64,000 bases of DNA from Avena insularis. Its lineage: Eukaryota > Streptophyta > Magnoliopsida > Poales > Poaceae. The notes beneath the pieces are model-generated. The model saw nothing but the letters and a program-made list of their open reading frames with translations. It had not been told where the DNA came from and did no database searches. The stretch covers positions 532,192,682 to 532,256,681 of the forward strand of contig CM042684.1 in assembly GCA_023614405.1 (NCBI GenBank), read 5' to 3'. The translations under genes were made by a program, and so were the position numbers. Below are positions 25,984-36,339 of this stretch, piece by piece (positions within the stretch are counted from its first letter, which is position 1; each line of letters starts with the position of its first letter).

Positions 25984-27288
25984 TCATAGCGAGCTGCAGT
26001 CGACTGTTTGGAAAGAGAGCTGATTCTTAGCAAGGTCGTAGAGCATGTGTTTGTTCTGCAATTGGAAGTTGCCGATGATGCTGAAACCGCCCGAATGATC
26101 CATGACCATGCACGAGGTGGAGTTGTCGAGCGGCGCCCAGTAGTTCTCCCGTGGCAACACCATGTCTGCTCCCCCACTGAAGTGGAACACCATGGACGGC
26201 ACCGTCTTCTCCTGCACCAGCGCCACACACAGGTCCACCCCACTGCCAGCGGGTGGCGGTATGAGGCTGCCGTTGAGCTGCCTTTTGAGCTCCTCTGTGA
26301 GGGGATCGTACGCCCCATCGACCAGAGCCGTAGTGGGGCTGCCGGAGTCGACGATGACGCCCCCGTCGCCACTTTTATTGAGAGCGAAGACCGTTGGTGG
26401 GATGGACAGCCTTGTGTTTCCGACGGTTATCCCGACAAGTGGGACATAGTAGAACGGGTACTCTTTAGGGCTTTCCACGAAAGACATAGACATCACGGGG
26501 CTGCTGCCGCTAAGGCTCGCGGAGTCGCCGACGAAAAGGTGGCTGCTGGCACCGGTGGTAGCGTTGCTGCGGAGGTAGGGGGTGTGGCAGTAAGAGAACT
26601 TGGTGGCGCGTGTCTGAGAGACGAGCGACAGGGGGCCTCGGCCGAGCCCTATGAGGCCCGACGACCCGTCGAGGGACCCCTCAGTGATGGCCAGGTCGTT
26701 GACGCAGCCGAACGTGAGCGTCTCCGAGCCGTTTTGGAAGGTGAAGACCTCCGTGCCGATGGACCCCGTGGCGTCGCCGGCGCCGTAGAAGGCCCCGAAA
26801 TTACAGCTACCGTCCTTGGCGCACGTGTGCTCTTGGTTGGCCAGGCACAGGGTGTCGTTGCACGACACGGGATGGAAGGTGTTGGACTTGGAGGCGTTGT
26901 AGAGCGGCAGGCCCTGCTTGACGCAGGATCCTCGCTTCTGGAGGCAGGTGGTGCACTGCGTCCAGATGAGGTCGCTGCCGGTGTCGATGAGCGCCTCGGC
27001 GCGCTGCGGCGGGGTGCCGATGAGGTACTCGGCGATGTACTGGCTGGTGTTCCAGTGGACGGGGGCGGCCACGTCGGCGGCGAAGGAGGCCAGGCGCTGC
27101 CGGCTGCTGGCCATGGCGCGCTGCACGCGCTCCGCCGCGGTGTAGCCCCGCTTGGCGTCGACGTGGGTGAGCTCCACGCGGAAACCTGCTGCGGCGCTGC
27201 AGGTAACCAGGGTAGCACTGGAGCAGTACACCACGAGAACGATGAGCACTAAACTCATCCCCATTGTTGTTTCCATTTGGTTCCTCAC
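25984..27288 (-). CDS. Nepenthesin-like aspartic protease (A1 family), copy 2
   Basis: Intronless, 434 residues in the longest form, collinear with copy 1 over the whole length. It has a signal peptide (MSLVLIVLVVYCSSATLV), GTPPQ, first catalytic DTGS (Asp102) with WTQC, FGC, GLIGLGRGPLSLVSQ, second catalytic DSGS (Asp314) in VIVDSGSPTTAL, and FHFSGGAD near the C-terminus. Alternative starts are Met5 (27276) and Met9 (27264); Met9 aligns with the start of copy 1 and may be the true one. Predicted secreted or vacuolar protease with unknown substrate. A TA array of about 34 units lies 44 bases upstream of the longest start, where copy 1 has six units. Confidence 0.93.
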   Translation of the reverse strand: MRNQMETTMGMSLVLIVLVVYCSSATLVTCSAAAGFRVELTHVDAKRGYTAAERVQRAMASSRQRLASFAADVAAPVHWNTSQYIAEYLIGTPPQRAEALIDTGSDLIWTQCTTCLQKRGSCVKQGLPLYNASKSNTFHPVSCNDTLCLANQEHTCAKDGSCNFGAFYGAGDATGSIGTEVFTFQNGSETLTFGCVNDLAITEGSLDGSSGLIGLGRGPLSLVSQTRATKFSYCHTPYLRSNATTGASSHLFVGDSASLSGSSPVMSMSFVESPKEYPFYYVPLVGITVGNTRLSIPPTVFALNKSGDGGVIVDSGSPTTALVDGAYDPLTEELKRQLNGSLIPPPAGSGVDLCVALVQEKTVPSMVFHFSGGADMVLPRENYWAPLDNSTSCMVMDHSGGFSIIGNFQLQNKHMLYDLAKNQLSFQTVDCSSL

Positions 27289-27328
27289 GATGGTAGCTTT
27301 AGTTTAGCTGCTTGTAATAACATGTGGC

Positions 27329-27331
<3 letters not shown>

Positions 27332-27400
<69 letters not shown>
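27332..27400. repeat. (TA)n microsatellite, about 34 units, at copy 2 promoter
   Basis: An uninterrupted AT/TA run of 69 bases between GTGGCCTC and CGCATCCGG. Translations of it (repeating Tyr-Ile) are not genes. Confidence 0.95.
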
Positions 27401-27401
<1 letters not shown>

Positions 27402-27584
27402 GCATCCGGTCGGATAGCATGTGGAAATAAACCAAGTGACGGAGGATACGGTGCGGGGTGCACGGTGCCGGCCTGCACCATATGGATTGGGGCGGACTTC
27501 CTCATGGCAGCGTAGGCATAGGACAGTTGTGTTGTACTACTGTTTTTCCTTTTATGAAAATTATAGTACTACCATTATCTATAC

Positions 27585-27690
27585 AGCTGCAGGTTGCATC
27601 GCTTCAAACGAAACGTGTGGACATGCTCGGATCTCTCCAAAATTGCCGTCCTTTACAAGAAGCTTGGATTTGGTCGCCAAATAAATCCTA
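27585..27690. repeat. Upstream segment of protease unit 2 (shared with units 1 and 3)
   Basis: Matches 19550-19665 in direct orientation and 30180-30295 in inverted orientation, so units 2 and 3 stand head to head with about 2.5 kb between them. Confidence 0.8.
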
Positions 27691-30179
27691 TTGTTTTCGA
27701 TCTATCACTGGGTGTCCAAGGTTTCTAGTCCACAGTTTGACGCGATAAACCTACTGGTTGAGCATTATGATTTACTAGTACGCCATGGCCTTCCTTTGGA
27801 AAAAAAAAACTTGGAAGATGGGTCACAACGACTGGCTGTAGTCTGTACTCATACGCACGATACGATGCAGCCTCCAGTAGGCACAGCGTTGACCGCCAAG
27901 AAGGACGTCAATGTCTGAATGAGGCCGCCTACTAGGTTTGCACTTGGCAGCACCTATCGTCCATATCTTGGCTGCAGGCCGGTCGTCCACTGCTGAGTGT
28001 GTGGTGCCGCCGGGCTCCTCCTCTGTCCAAATTGTACCATGCTCTTTTTTAGAGCTGGGGATCGGAGTGAATGTGGACTAGTTAGCTGCTCACTCGCCAG
28101 CAGCCCCTCTAGGCGTCAATCCGATTAGACCATGTTTATGCCTGTACTTACCATGCGTGTGAGTCTACAACATATGGGTACCTATAATAAACGTCCACTG
28201 CTTCTCCAGACTTTGTTTCTTGAAATGGTACCAGCAAAAGTTTCCCTATTGAGCGCGCTCCGGTTGCCCCCCACACACAAACTTAGAAGACGACTACGAT
28301 TAGCCGATACCCCTTCATGCCATCCAAACCGAAGTTGTATTGGTCAATCCTGATCCTCCTTATGTTTTTTATTTCCCAATTACGGGAGGATCAGAGGGGG
28401 GAGGACACAGAAGCACACCTCATTGAGCCAATGTGTTTTGGTGATTTAACAAATTATTTTCTACAGTGATTTTACCATAATTGTAATTGATTTGTTAATC
28501 ACTGCAAACATGGGAGTGCTATCTATAAAATGCATACCCATTAAAATACATTTAATGTTTGCAAGATAAAACCTTCATCTCAATTGTCTCTATCCATCGG
28601 GTTTCAACTCTATGATCATTACTTATCGGCACTAACTAATATTATTGCACATGCAACAATCGCACGTCACAACAAGCCCTGCTTTTGACCTCTAGTCATG
28701 CACTGCATGTTAGTGTTTTTTGAAACAGTCGTTGTTACTCTAAAATAAGACTACCACTGAATTACACATATTCCTTTCCCACAAAACTAATGGACATAAT
28801 CGTTTGCAGCTCCACTGGTAGATAGACCATTCAGATCGTCGACCTTCTGCCTCCACTCCTAGACAATCCATTCAGCTTGTCCTTCACAGTCGATCGACGG
28901 CAACGTATTTTTGGGCATCATCTGACGGGTCGATGTTAAGGTAGTCATACTCGACGCTCCATGCCACAAAATTTTAGGCTCACACGAAAATTGAGACCGT
29001 ATCACAATTTATCGGTCAATTGGAGAAATGTCACCAGCCAACGCGGACTCGCCACGTTCGTGCCCATGGACAGACCTGACGCCGGTAGCCGTTACATTGC
29101 TTTATTTGTCGTCTGGTTGATTCATTTTCTTACATGTGAGACCTCCCCTTTACCCCGTCAGCAGCGATAAAAATAAATAGATATTTTTTCTTTCGGCATG
29201 TAGAACCCAACACACGACCCATTAGCGGAGTCAGAAACAATTAGATTTGTATTCCTTCTAATGTGCAAGACGCATCGCTTAGCCCCGTCGTCAGCGAAAA
29301 ATAACAGTCAACGAAGTCTCTCACGAGGCCTCGAAAGCCGCGACGCGGCCATCCTGGGTATGCCGAACGGGTACACAACCATGTCGGTCACGTTTTGCTG
29401 ATATCAGTACCATGGTACGATTGATCGTACCCACTCGGAAGCACGCATCTATTGGTACAAGAACATTAGATTCGTGGAAAAAAGCGAGGTTGAGCTTAGT
29501 TTACAGCGAGTTTGAGTACTATATTTAGGTATTTGTTGAATAAACTAGGCTGGATTACGAGACTTGCGAAACCCAGCACATAGACGCGTCAGCAGCGTTG
29601 AAATAATGCTTAAGAAAGTTTATCCCTTGATCCTAAGCCGTGTGTATTTTGGTACTCACCTTTTTTTGGATTTGCCCGTTTGCGAGGTGAGGCCGACGGT
29701 CAGCGATGTGAGGCCGACGGCCAGGCGGTGGATATTTTTGGACATACGGGATTGTTTTCACCATAGACGGAAGACCCCTTCACATGCGATGAATGGCTTA
29801 ATAGACTCGATCTGTAGTGTGTCATGTACTCTTCTACGCTTTATTGAGGTTTGATAATTAAGTTTCTTCAGATGTGCTATCAACGACGAATGTAAAATTG
29901 TGAATAACTATGCTATTAGGTAGCCACCAGGTATGGATATGGGCAATAATTTTTTCGTATGGGTACATGTATGACTACAATTTTGCAACCATTGATAATA
30001 CGGGTACGAGTATGATATTACTCTACTCTATCCATACCCTACCCATTACCGGTCGTTGTGACCCATCTTCCAAGTTATTTCTTCCAAGGAAGGCCATGGC
30101 GGTTTCATAATGCTAAATCGGGAGGTTTATCACGTCAATCAGTAGACAAGCAACCCTGGACAAGAATGATAGAAAACAA
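27691..30179. other. Intergenic spacer between head-to-head protease units
   Basis: No coding similarity was recognised. It contains the dispersed repeat 28955-29440 and a short direct repeat of GTGAGGCCGACGG (about 29686-29720). Open frames here are short and featureless. Confidence 0.45.
28955..29440. repeat. Dispersed repeat, inverted partner of 14990-15490
   Basis: Collinear with the reverse complement of 14990-15490, diverged but with long shared blocks. Unclassified. Confidence 0.7.
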
Positions 30180-30421
30180 TAGGATTTGGCGTCCGAATCC
30201 AAGCTTCTTGTCAAGGACGGCGCCCGGAGAGATGAGAGCATCTCCACACGCTTCGTTTGATGCGATGCAACCAGCTGCTAGCTGTGTATCTAATAATGGT
30301 AGTAGAATTTTTGTAAACCGAAAAAATGGTAGTACAACACGACTGTCCTTTGCCAATCTGGTGCAGGCCGGCAAATAATTATGAGTCAGTTGGTATATTT
30401 TCACATGTTCATGATCCCGGA

Positions 30422-30424
<3 letters not shown>

Positions 30425-30510
<86 letters not shown>
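30425..30510. repeat. (AT)n microsatellite, 43 units, at copy 3 promoter
   Basis: An 86-base uninterrupted AT run between CCGGATGC and GGAGGCGCC, the mirror of the arrangement at copies 1 and 2. It lies 69 bases upstream of the ATG of the dead third copy. Confidence 0.95.
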
Positions 30511-30512
<2 letters not shown>

Positions 30513-30579
30513 AGGCGCCACAAGTCATAAGCAGATCAATCAAGCTAACATCGTCAGGAGCACCAAACCGAAGTGAACA

Positions 30580-31812
30580 ATGGAAGTAAGTATAGTGTTC
30601 ATCGCTCTTGTGTTATTCTCCAGTGCTACCATCGTGAATTGTAGTGCAGCAGTGTTCCGCATGGAGCTCACCCACATCGATGCCAATCGAGGCTACACCG
30701 CGGCGGAGCGCGTGCAGCGCGCCATGGCCAGCACCCGGCAGCGCCTGGCGTCCATCGTCGACGTGAGCGCGCTGGTCCACTGGAACACCAGCCAGTACGT
30801 CGCAGAGTACCTGATCGGCACCCGCCGCAGCGTGCTGAGGCTCTCATCGACACCGGCAGCGACCTCATATGGACGCAGTGCTCGGCATGCCTCCAAGGGC
30901 GGGGATCCTGCGTCGAGCAGGGTCTGCCGCTCTACAACGTGTCCAAGTCGGACAGCTTCTATCCCGTTCCATGCAACGACACCTTCTGCGTGTCCAACCA
31001 AGACCACTCGTGCGCCAAGGATGGCAGCTGCGCCTTCGGGGCCTCCTATGGCGCCGGCGACGCCACGGTGTCCATGTCCATCGGCACCGAGGTCTTCAGC
31101 TTCCAAAACGGCTCGGCGATGCTCACGTTTGGCTGCGTCAACGAGCTGCTCATCGCCCCCTGTCGCTCGTCTCACAGACCGGCGCCACCAAGTTCTCCTA
31201 CTGCCACACCCCCTACCTCCGCAGCAACGCTACTACCAGTGCCAGCAGCCACCTTTTCGTTGGCGCCTCGGCGAGCCTTACCGGCAGCAGCCCTGTGATG
31301 TCTACGTCTTTCGTGGAAGGCCCTAAGGAAGGGTACCAATTCAACTATGTCCCGCTCGTCGGGATAACCATGGGAAACACAAGGTTGACCATCTCGCCAA
31401 CGGTGTTCGCTCTCAAAGAAGGCGGCGAGGGGGGCGTCATCGTCGACTCCGGCAGCACCGCTACGCTTCTGGTCGATGGGGCGTACCATCCCCTAAGAGA
31501 GGAGCTCGGGAGGCAGCTGGACGGGAGGCTCGTGCCGCCACCGGCTGGCAGTGGGATGGACCTATGCGTGGAGGTGGTGCGGGAGAATACGTGCTGCCGT
31601 CCATGGTGTTCCACTTCGGTGGCGGAGCGGACATGGTGCTGCCACCGGAGAACTGCTGGGCGCCGCTCGAGGATTCCACTTCATGCATGGTGATGGGTGT
31701 TTCAACCGGTTTGTTCAGCACCATCGGCAACTTCCAATTGCAGAACAAACACTTGCTCTACGACCTTGCTAAAGATCAGCTCTCTTTCCAAACAGTCGAC
31801 TTACCTCGATTG
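30580..31812 (+). pseudogene. Nepenthesin-like aspartic protease pseudogene, copy 3
   Basis: The start ([15 protein letters not shown]) and signal peptide are intact, and the sequence follows copies 1 and 2 throughout, but in shifting frames. A base is lost in the GTPPQ codons (about 30820); a deletion of roughly 50 bases near 31155 removes the segment encoding LDGSSGLIGLGRG; a third shift lies near 31585; and the normal stop after SFQTVDCSSL is lost, so the last frame reads on to 31875. DTGS and DSGS codons survive in separate frames (second motif reads DSGSTATLL). Unable to make the enzyme as a single chain. Orientation is opposite to copies 1 and 2. Confidence 0.92.
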
Positions 31813-31955
31813 CGAATTGAGGCTGTTCGGGAGTATTTGTGTCGTGTATGTAAACTGAAGGACAATATTTACTGATTTAGTCACCATATATACGCTCGAT
31901 TGCACATTGAGGCTGTTTGGAAGTATTTGTGTCGTGTATGTAAACTGGAAGGGGT
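31805..31955. repeat. Direct duplication in the 3' flank of protease copy 3
   Basis: About 62 bases at 31805-31867 recur at 31895-31955 (shared GTATTTGTGTCGTGTATGTA). The block corresponds to the 3' flank of copies 1 and 2, where it occurs once. Confidence 0.85.
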
Positions 31956-32005
31956 ATATTATTGTCCTCAACATCTATATCCATGCTTTGATGAGTCTAA
32001 TTTAG

Positions 32006-32672
32006 AACGAGATCAATGTTTGAACAAAAACTTTGACCGTCTAACGGTAGACAGCTATGTTGGCACAGGTGCAAGAGAAAATGATGAACTTCTGCAGGAA
32101 TTCCTATTTTCTTCCACATTTCTCCCAGTTCCTGGCCTTGGTGTCGCCGAGATCAAAGCTCCCTGTGACGAAACATTGTCATCTTCGATTGATTTTGTAC
32201 GCTGACCTTACCAAAAATCAGCCGTTGCGGTCACAGTGCCATGCCTCTAAATGTTCACAGATCGGTATACCCAAGAAAACTGTGGGTTCGGCAGGGTCAA
32301 ATATCTGCCATACCAGTTGCCCGTTCAAGCCCTCCACCACATGCATGGCAACGCCTGCGTGTTCTTGAAAAAGGCTCGTTTTCTCCCACCAGTTTTACTT
32401 GTGCGAGGGGATGCAACGACACCACTGATCCACCATGCCATGCAAGTACATCAAGTTTCCGCGTTTTATCAAAGGGATTTATCCCCACCCTCATTAAGAG
32501 AACCATAAAGCTACTACATATAGATGGCAAACCAGGTAAGAGAGAACATTTGCAGGGTAACACTATCGCCGCGCATTATGACCGGCCTAGATGGCACACC
32601 AACTATATAGTACACCCAATCACATGTTTCCTGTCACGCTGCAAGAAAATGGTTTTCCACGGTAACTGCAGC
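32006..32672. other. Intergenic between protease pseudogene and SHMT 3' end
   Basis: No recognised gene. Short open frames on the plus strand show no family signature; the last part is the 3' UTR of the minus-strand SHMT gene. Confidence 0.4.
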
Positions 32673-35600
32673 CTAATCCTTGTACTTCATGTCACGCACT
32701 CGGAAGCCAGGCATCTCGAACGAGATTGCAAACTTCTCAACCTGCGCCCTGAGCTCCTTGATGTCCTTGTTTTTCTCAAGGTCGACAATGAAGTCGGCGT
32801 AGCGCTTGCCTCGCTGCTTCTGGACGTCCAAGCAGATGGCCACGGCCTGGTGGAGGTACTCGGCGATCTGCACAAAGTCCTTCTCGACCAAACCTCTCGA
32901 GGTCATTGCTGGTGTGCCTGGAACAAGAAATTTATAATTATTTACGTATCTGTTAGTATTGTTGATATGCAGAAATCATCTGTGAATGTATAGGAGTACG
33001 CAGAATCCAGATTTCTCCTAGAAAAAGCTTGGCTAGTGAGTTCATCTGTGCAACATGTTTCTTTTTTGCAGATGTTCCGAGAGGGATAGTTCAGTGACGC
33101 AAGTCTGAAACTGACCAGTTTTATGACAGTTTAACACGCAAGAGATGCTCTAACTAGAAAGAATATGGTTTGAAATATCAATAGTGGATCAAGCAACCAG
33201 TAGGTTATCTTTCATTGCAGCGAACGTTTTTTGGTACAGAATGTACTACATTATTGAGACAAATGTGCTATAAACTAGACTCACTATTTTGGTAAATCTT
33301 TGTACCGATCTTGTAAATAGGACAAACGGTACTGGGCTCTGTGTCCATAGCCTTCTTCTCACTTTAAAACTATGTTTCTGGGAAAATAACGTTGAGACCT
33401 GGAATGCTAAAACAACTTTCTTGTGGACCTATCTTTAGCACAGATCTGAAGCAAAGCAGGTCTACAACTTCAGGATAATGTAAGATCGTTCAGCTTATAT
33501 TTGCATAGCTCTTTCTAGTTGCGTGCAAGGTTACAGGATTAATTCAGCAAGATCCTTTCATCAAACAAACAGGAACATCCCAGTAGAGAGGGGCAGAAAT
33601 AACATTCCACAAGAAAATTTTCATTAATAAATCCGCAACACACTAATGTGTTGGCCCACCTCACATGCTCTGGAAGTAAAGCGTGAGTGGCAATACTAGA
33701 TGACTAATTGTTACTTGTGGCGTACTTTCTTGCAACTAACAAATAACAACCTCCAAAGCATGTAGAGAGTAACAAAACTATAATTGGGAAGATGTACTGA
33801 CCGATTCGGACACCACCAGGCGACAATGCACTGCTATCACCGAAGACGGCATTCTTGTTGAGTGTAATGCTACTCAGATCACATACTTTCTCTACTTTGT
33901 TACCTATAATTTCAGCAAAACAACTTTAGAGCAAGTTCATACAGACTGAAACAAAATAACAAAAGTTGACAATTAAACCTGCTCCACATACCAGACAAAC
34001 CAAGAGGGCGAAGATCCCAGAGAACAAGGTGGTTCTCTGTTCCATCAGTAACCAACTTGTAGCCCTTGCTCATCAGATGATTTGCAATTGCAACAGCATT
34101 GGCCTTGAGCTGCTGAATATATGCCTTGAATCCAGGTGACATGGCCTGCTTCAGGCCAACTGCCAGAGCAGCAATCTGGTGGTTGTGAGGACCCCCCTGG
34201 AGTGACGGGAACACTGCAAAGTTGACCTTGTCCTCATAGTCATAAAGAGCACCCTCAGGCTGGCCTTTCTTGGGAGGCTTCGGGCCCTTCCTGTAGAATA
34301 TCATACCAGATCTTGGCCCCCGAAGACTCTTGTGGGTGGTGGTGGTCACCACATCAGAATACTCGAAAGGATTTGTAGCCTCCTGTAAAAGAACAAAAAC
34401 AATAGTAAGCATCACTAGCAACGAGGTACAGATAAATAAATAAACGGGAGTTTCGAATGGGAAATCCATAGGAACTCATTGCAGATTGCATAGTTTCCTG
34501 TAAAATTCCTGGCAAAACCGAGTGGAATTGAAGTGGTCCAAACACCAAGAGAATGATAGCAAACAACATTTATTGTTAGCCAGGAATGCATAGATTCATT
34601 ACCTTACTGCATGTTCATGATAACTATTAGCACACTAGAAGAAATACTGTATTTCAAAACTATGAGAGGCTATAAGCAAATTTAGTGAAAGAATTTTAAT
34701 GTAATTTTTAAGTGACAAGCCCCTCCATAAACTTGATTATACAGGGGGGAGCATGGATTGTCGCGACAACTGTGCAGGCCTGATCTCAATTGCAACAAAT
34801 AGACTTGCCACAGTTAAGTCAGTACCAGTACTATTGCTCAAATGCGTACAAAGATAAAGAAGCAAAGTTCTTTTAATTAATGCTTCACACAGCAGCATCT
34901 GTTTGGTTCCTCAGAGATTAATTTATCTGGTCTCAGGAGTATAAATTAAGACAAGACCAACAACTGCAATACTGAATAATCAACTAATGCAAGGGCACAC
35001 AGAAACATCCATACCTGCGCGGCAACAAGACCGCTGATATGAGCCATGTCACATAGCAGCATGGCTCCGCACTTGTCGGCGATGGCCCTAAACCTGGCGT
35101 AATCCCAATCCCGTGGGTAGGCGCTCCCACCGCAGATAATGAGCTTGGGGCGGAAATCCATGGCCTTCTCTTCCAGCTTATCGTAGTCAATATAGCCGGT
35201 GTCGGAGCTCACCTTGTAGGGCAAGCTCTCGAAGTAGATGGAGGTGGCGGATATCTTCTTGCCCCCGGCCGTGTAGTACCCATGGGTGAGGTGTCCACCT
35301 GAGGGCAAATCGAGCCCCATGATCCGGTCGTGAGGCTGGAGCAGGCCGGTGTAGGCGGCGAAGTTGGCGGGGGAGCCGGAGTAGGGCTGCACGTTGACGC
35401 CCCAGGAGGCCGGGTCGAGGTGGTAGGCCTTGAGGGCGCGCGCGCGGCAGAGCTCCTCGACCTCGTCGATGACCTCGTTGCCGCCGTAGTAGCGCGCGCC
35501 CGGCATGCCCTCGGAGTACTTGTTGGTGAGCGGGGAGCCGAGCGCCTCCATGACGGCGAGCGAGGTGAAGTTCTCGGACGCGATGAGCTCGATGCCCGTG

Positions 35601-35905
35601 CGCTGCCGCCTCTTCTCCCGCTCGATGAGGTCGTACACCTCCGGGTCGGCCTCCGCGAGCGGGGTCAGGCCCCAGTCGGCCACGGCGTCCATCGCGGCGG
35701 CGGCGGCGGCGGTGGCGGTGGCGGAGGCAGGGGCGGCGGCGTCGGTGGAGACGGCGTAGAGGCGGACGGGCCGGGCGGCGGCGCGGAGGAGCGGGAGGCG
35801 GAGATGGGAGGAGGAGTGGTGGTGATTGGGGAGGGGAGCGGTGGCGGGGTGTGTGGAAAAGGCGGCGCGCGAGATGAGTTGCTGCGAGAGGTGGTGCGCG
35901 GTCAT
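32673..35905 (-). CDS. Serine hydroxymethyltransferase, probably plastidial
   Basis: A pyridoxal-phosphate enzyme interconverting serine plus tetrahydrofolate with glycine plus methylene-tetrahydrofolate. Four exons: 35905-35015, 34382-33992, 33903-33802, 32917-32673; 1629 nt, 542 residues, GT/AG borders in frame. The first ~72 residues are rich in Ser, Ala, Arg and His with few acids, a transit peptide. The catalytic body has [24 protein letters not shown], the PLP-binding Lys315 in [12 protein letters not shown], and HNHQI. The body resembles the cytosolic/plastid group ([32 protein letters not shown]) rather than the mitochondrial photorespiratory form, and with the transit peptide this suggests the plastid isoform; targeting is inferred. 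The start at 35905 has a good context (GCCGCCATG); the frame is open up to 36079 but that part has no family likeness. All key residues are present. Confidence 0.95.
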
Positions 35906-36185
35906 GGCGGCGACGCGTGAGCGTGAGAGGCGGGGGTGTTGGGAGCACGGGTGGGAATGAGGCGGCGGCGGTGACAGCAGCACTGCGGCGGAAGTAGGGC
36001 CCGGCGTTGCGTACGGGAATACGGGATAAGGGTGCACGTGGTCCGGTGCGGCCCGTTGGCCTGCTGGACCGCACCTCAAATTGTACCATCAGGGTATCGG
36101 CCCGCTAAAACAGATTTTTTTTTTAACATGTAAACTGGACGGGGCCTTCCGATGTGGGTAGATCTACTAATGGGGCTTTCAAGTA

Positions 36186-36306
36186 ATCCCCGACTCAAAT
36201 TAATTGCCTTGTATTTGTCTAGATTTAGATGTATTTAATACTAGAACATGTCGAGATATATCTGAATCTAGACAAATACAAGTCAAGTAATTTGAGCCGG
36301 AGGGAG
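36186..36306. mobile_element. Stowaway MITE upstream of SHMT
   Basis: A 121-bp element with right end GAGCCGGAGGGAG and left end ATCCCCGACTCAAATT, inverted and imperfect, between TA dinucleotides (36184-36185, 36307-36308). Inner arms TTGTATTTGTCTAGATT / AATCTAGACAAATACAA pair well. Confidence 0.85.
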
Positions 36307-36339
36307 TACTCGAATGAACTCCACTAAAAAAAAGTACTA

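Noticed and set aside
27299..30589. Open frames with long Tyr-Ile repeats at 27299-27515 and 30135-30589
   Set aside because: They are translations of the TA microsatellites, not proteins.
32057..32993. Plus-strand frames over the SHMT last exon region, up to 250 residues
   Set aside because: They are antisense to SHMT exon 4 or lie in non-coding spacer and show no protein family features.
34946..36089. SHMT start at the upstream ATG 36079
   Set aside because: The extra residues show no conserved feature and the ATG at 35905 has a stronger context and begins a plausible transit peptide.
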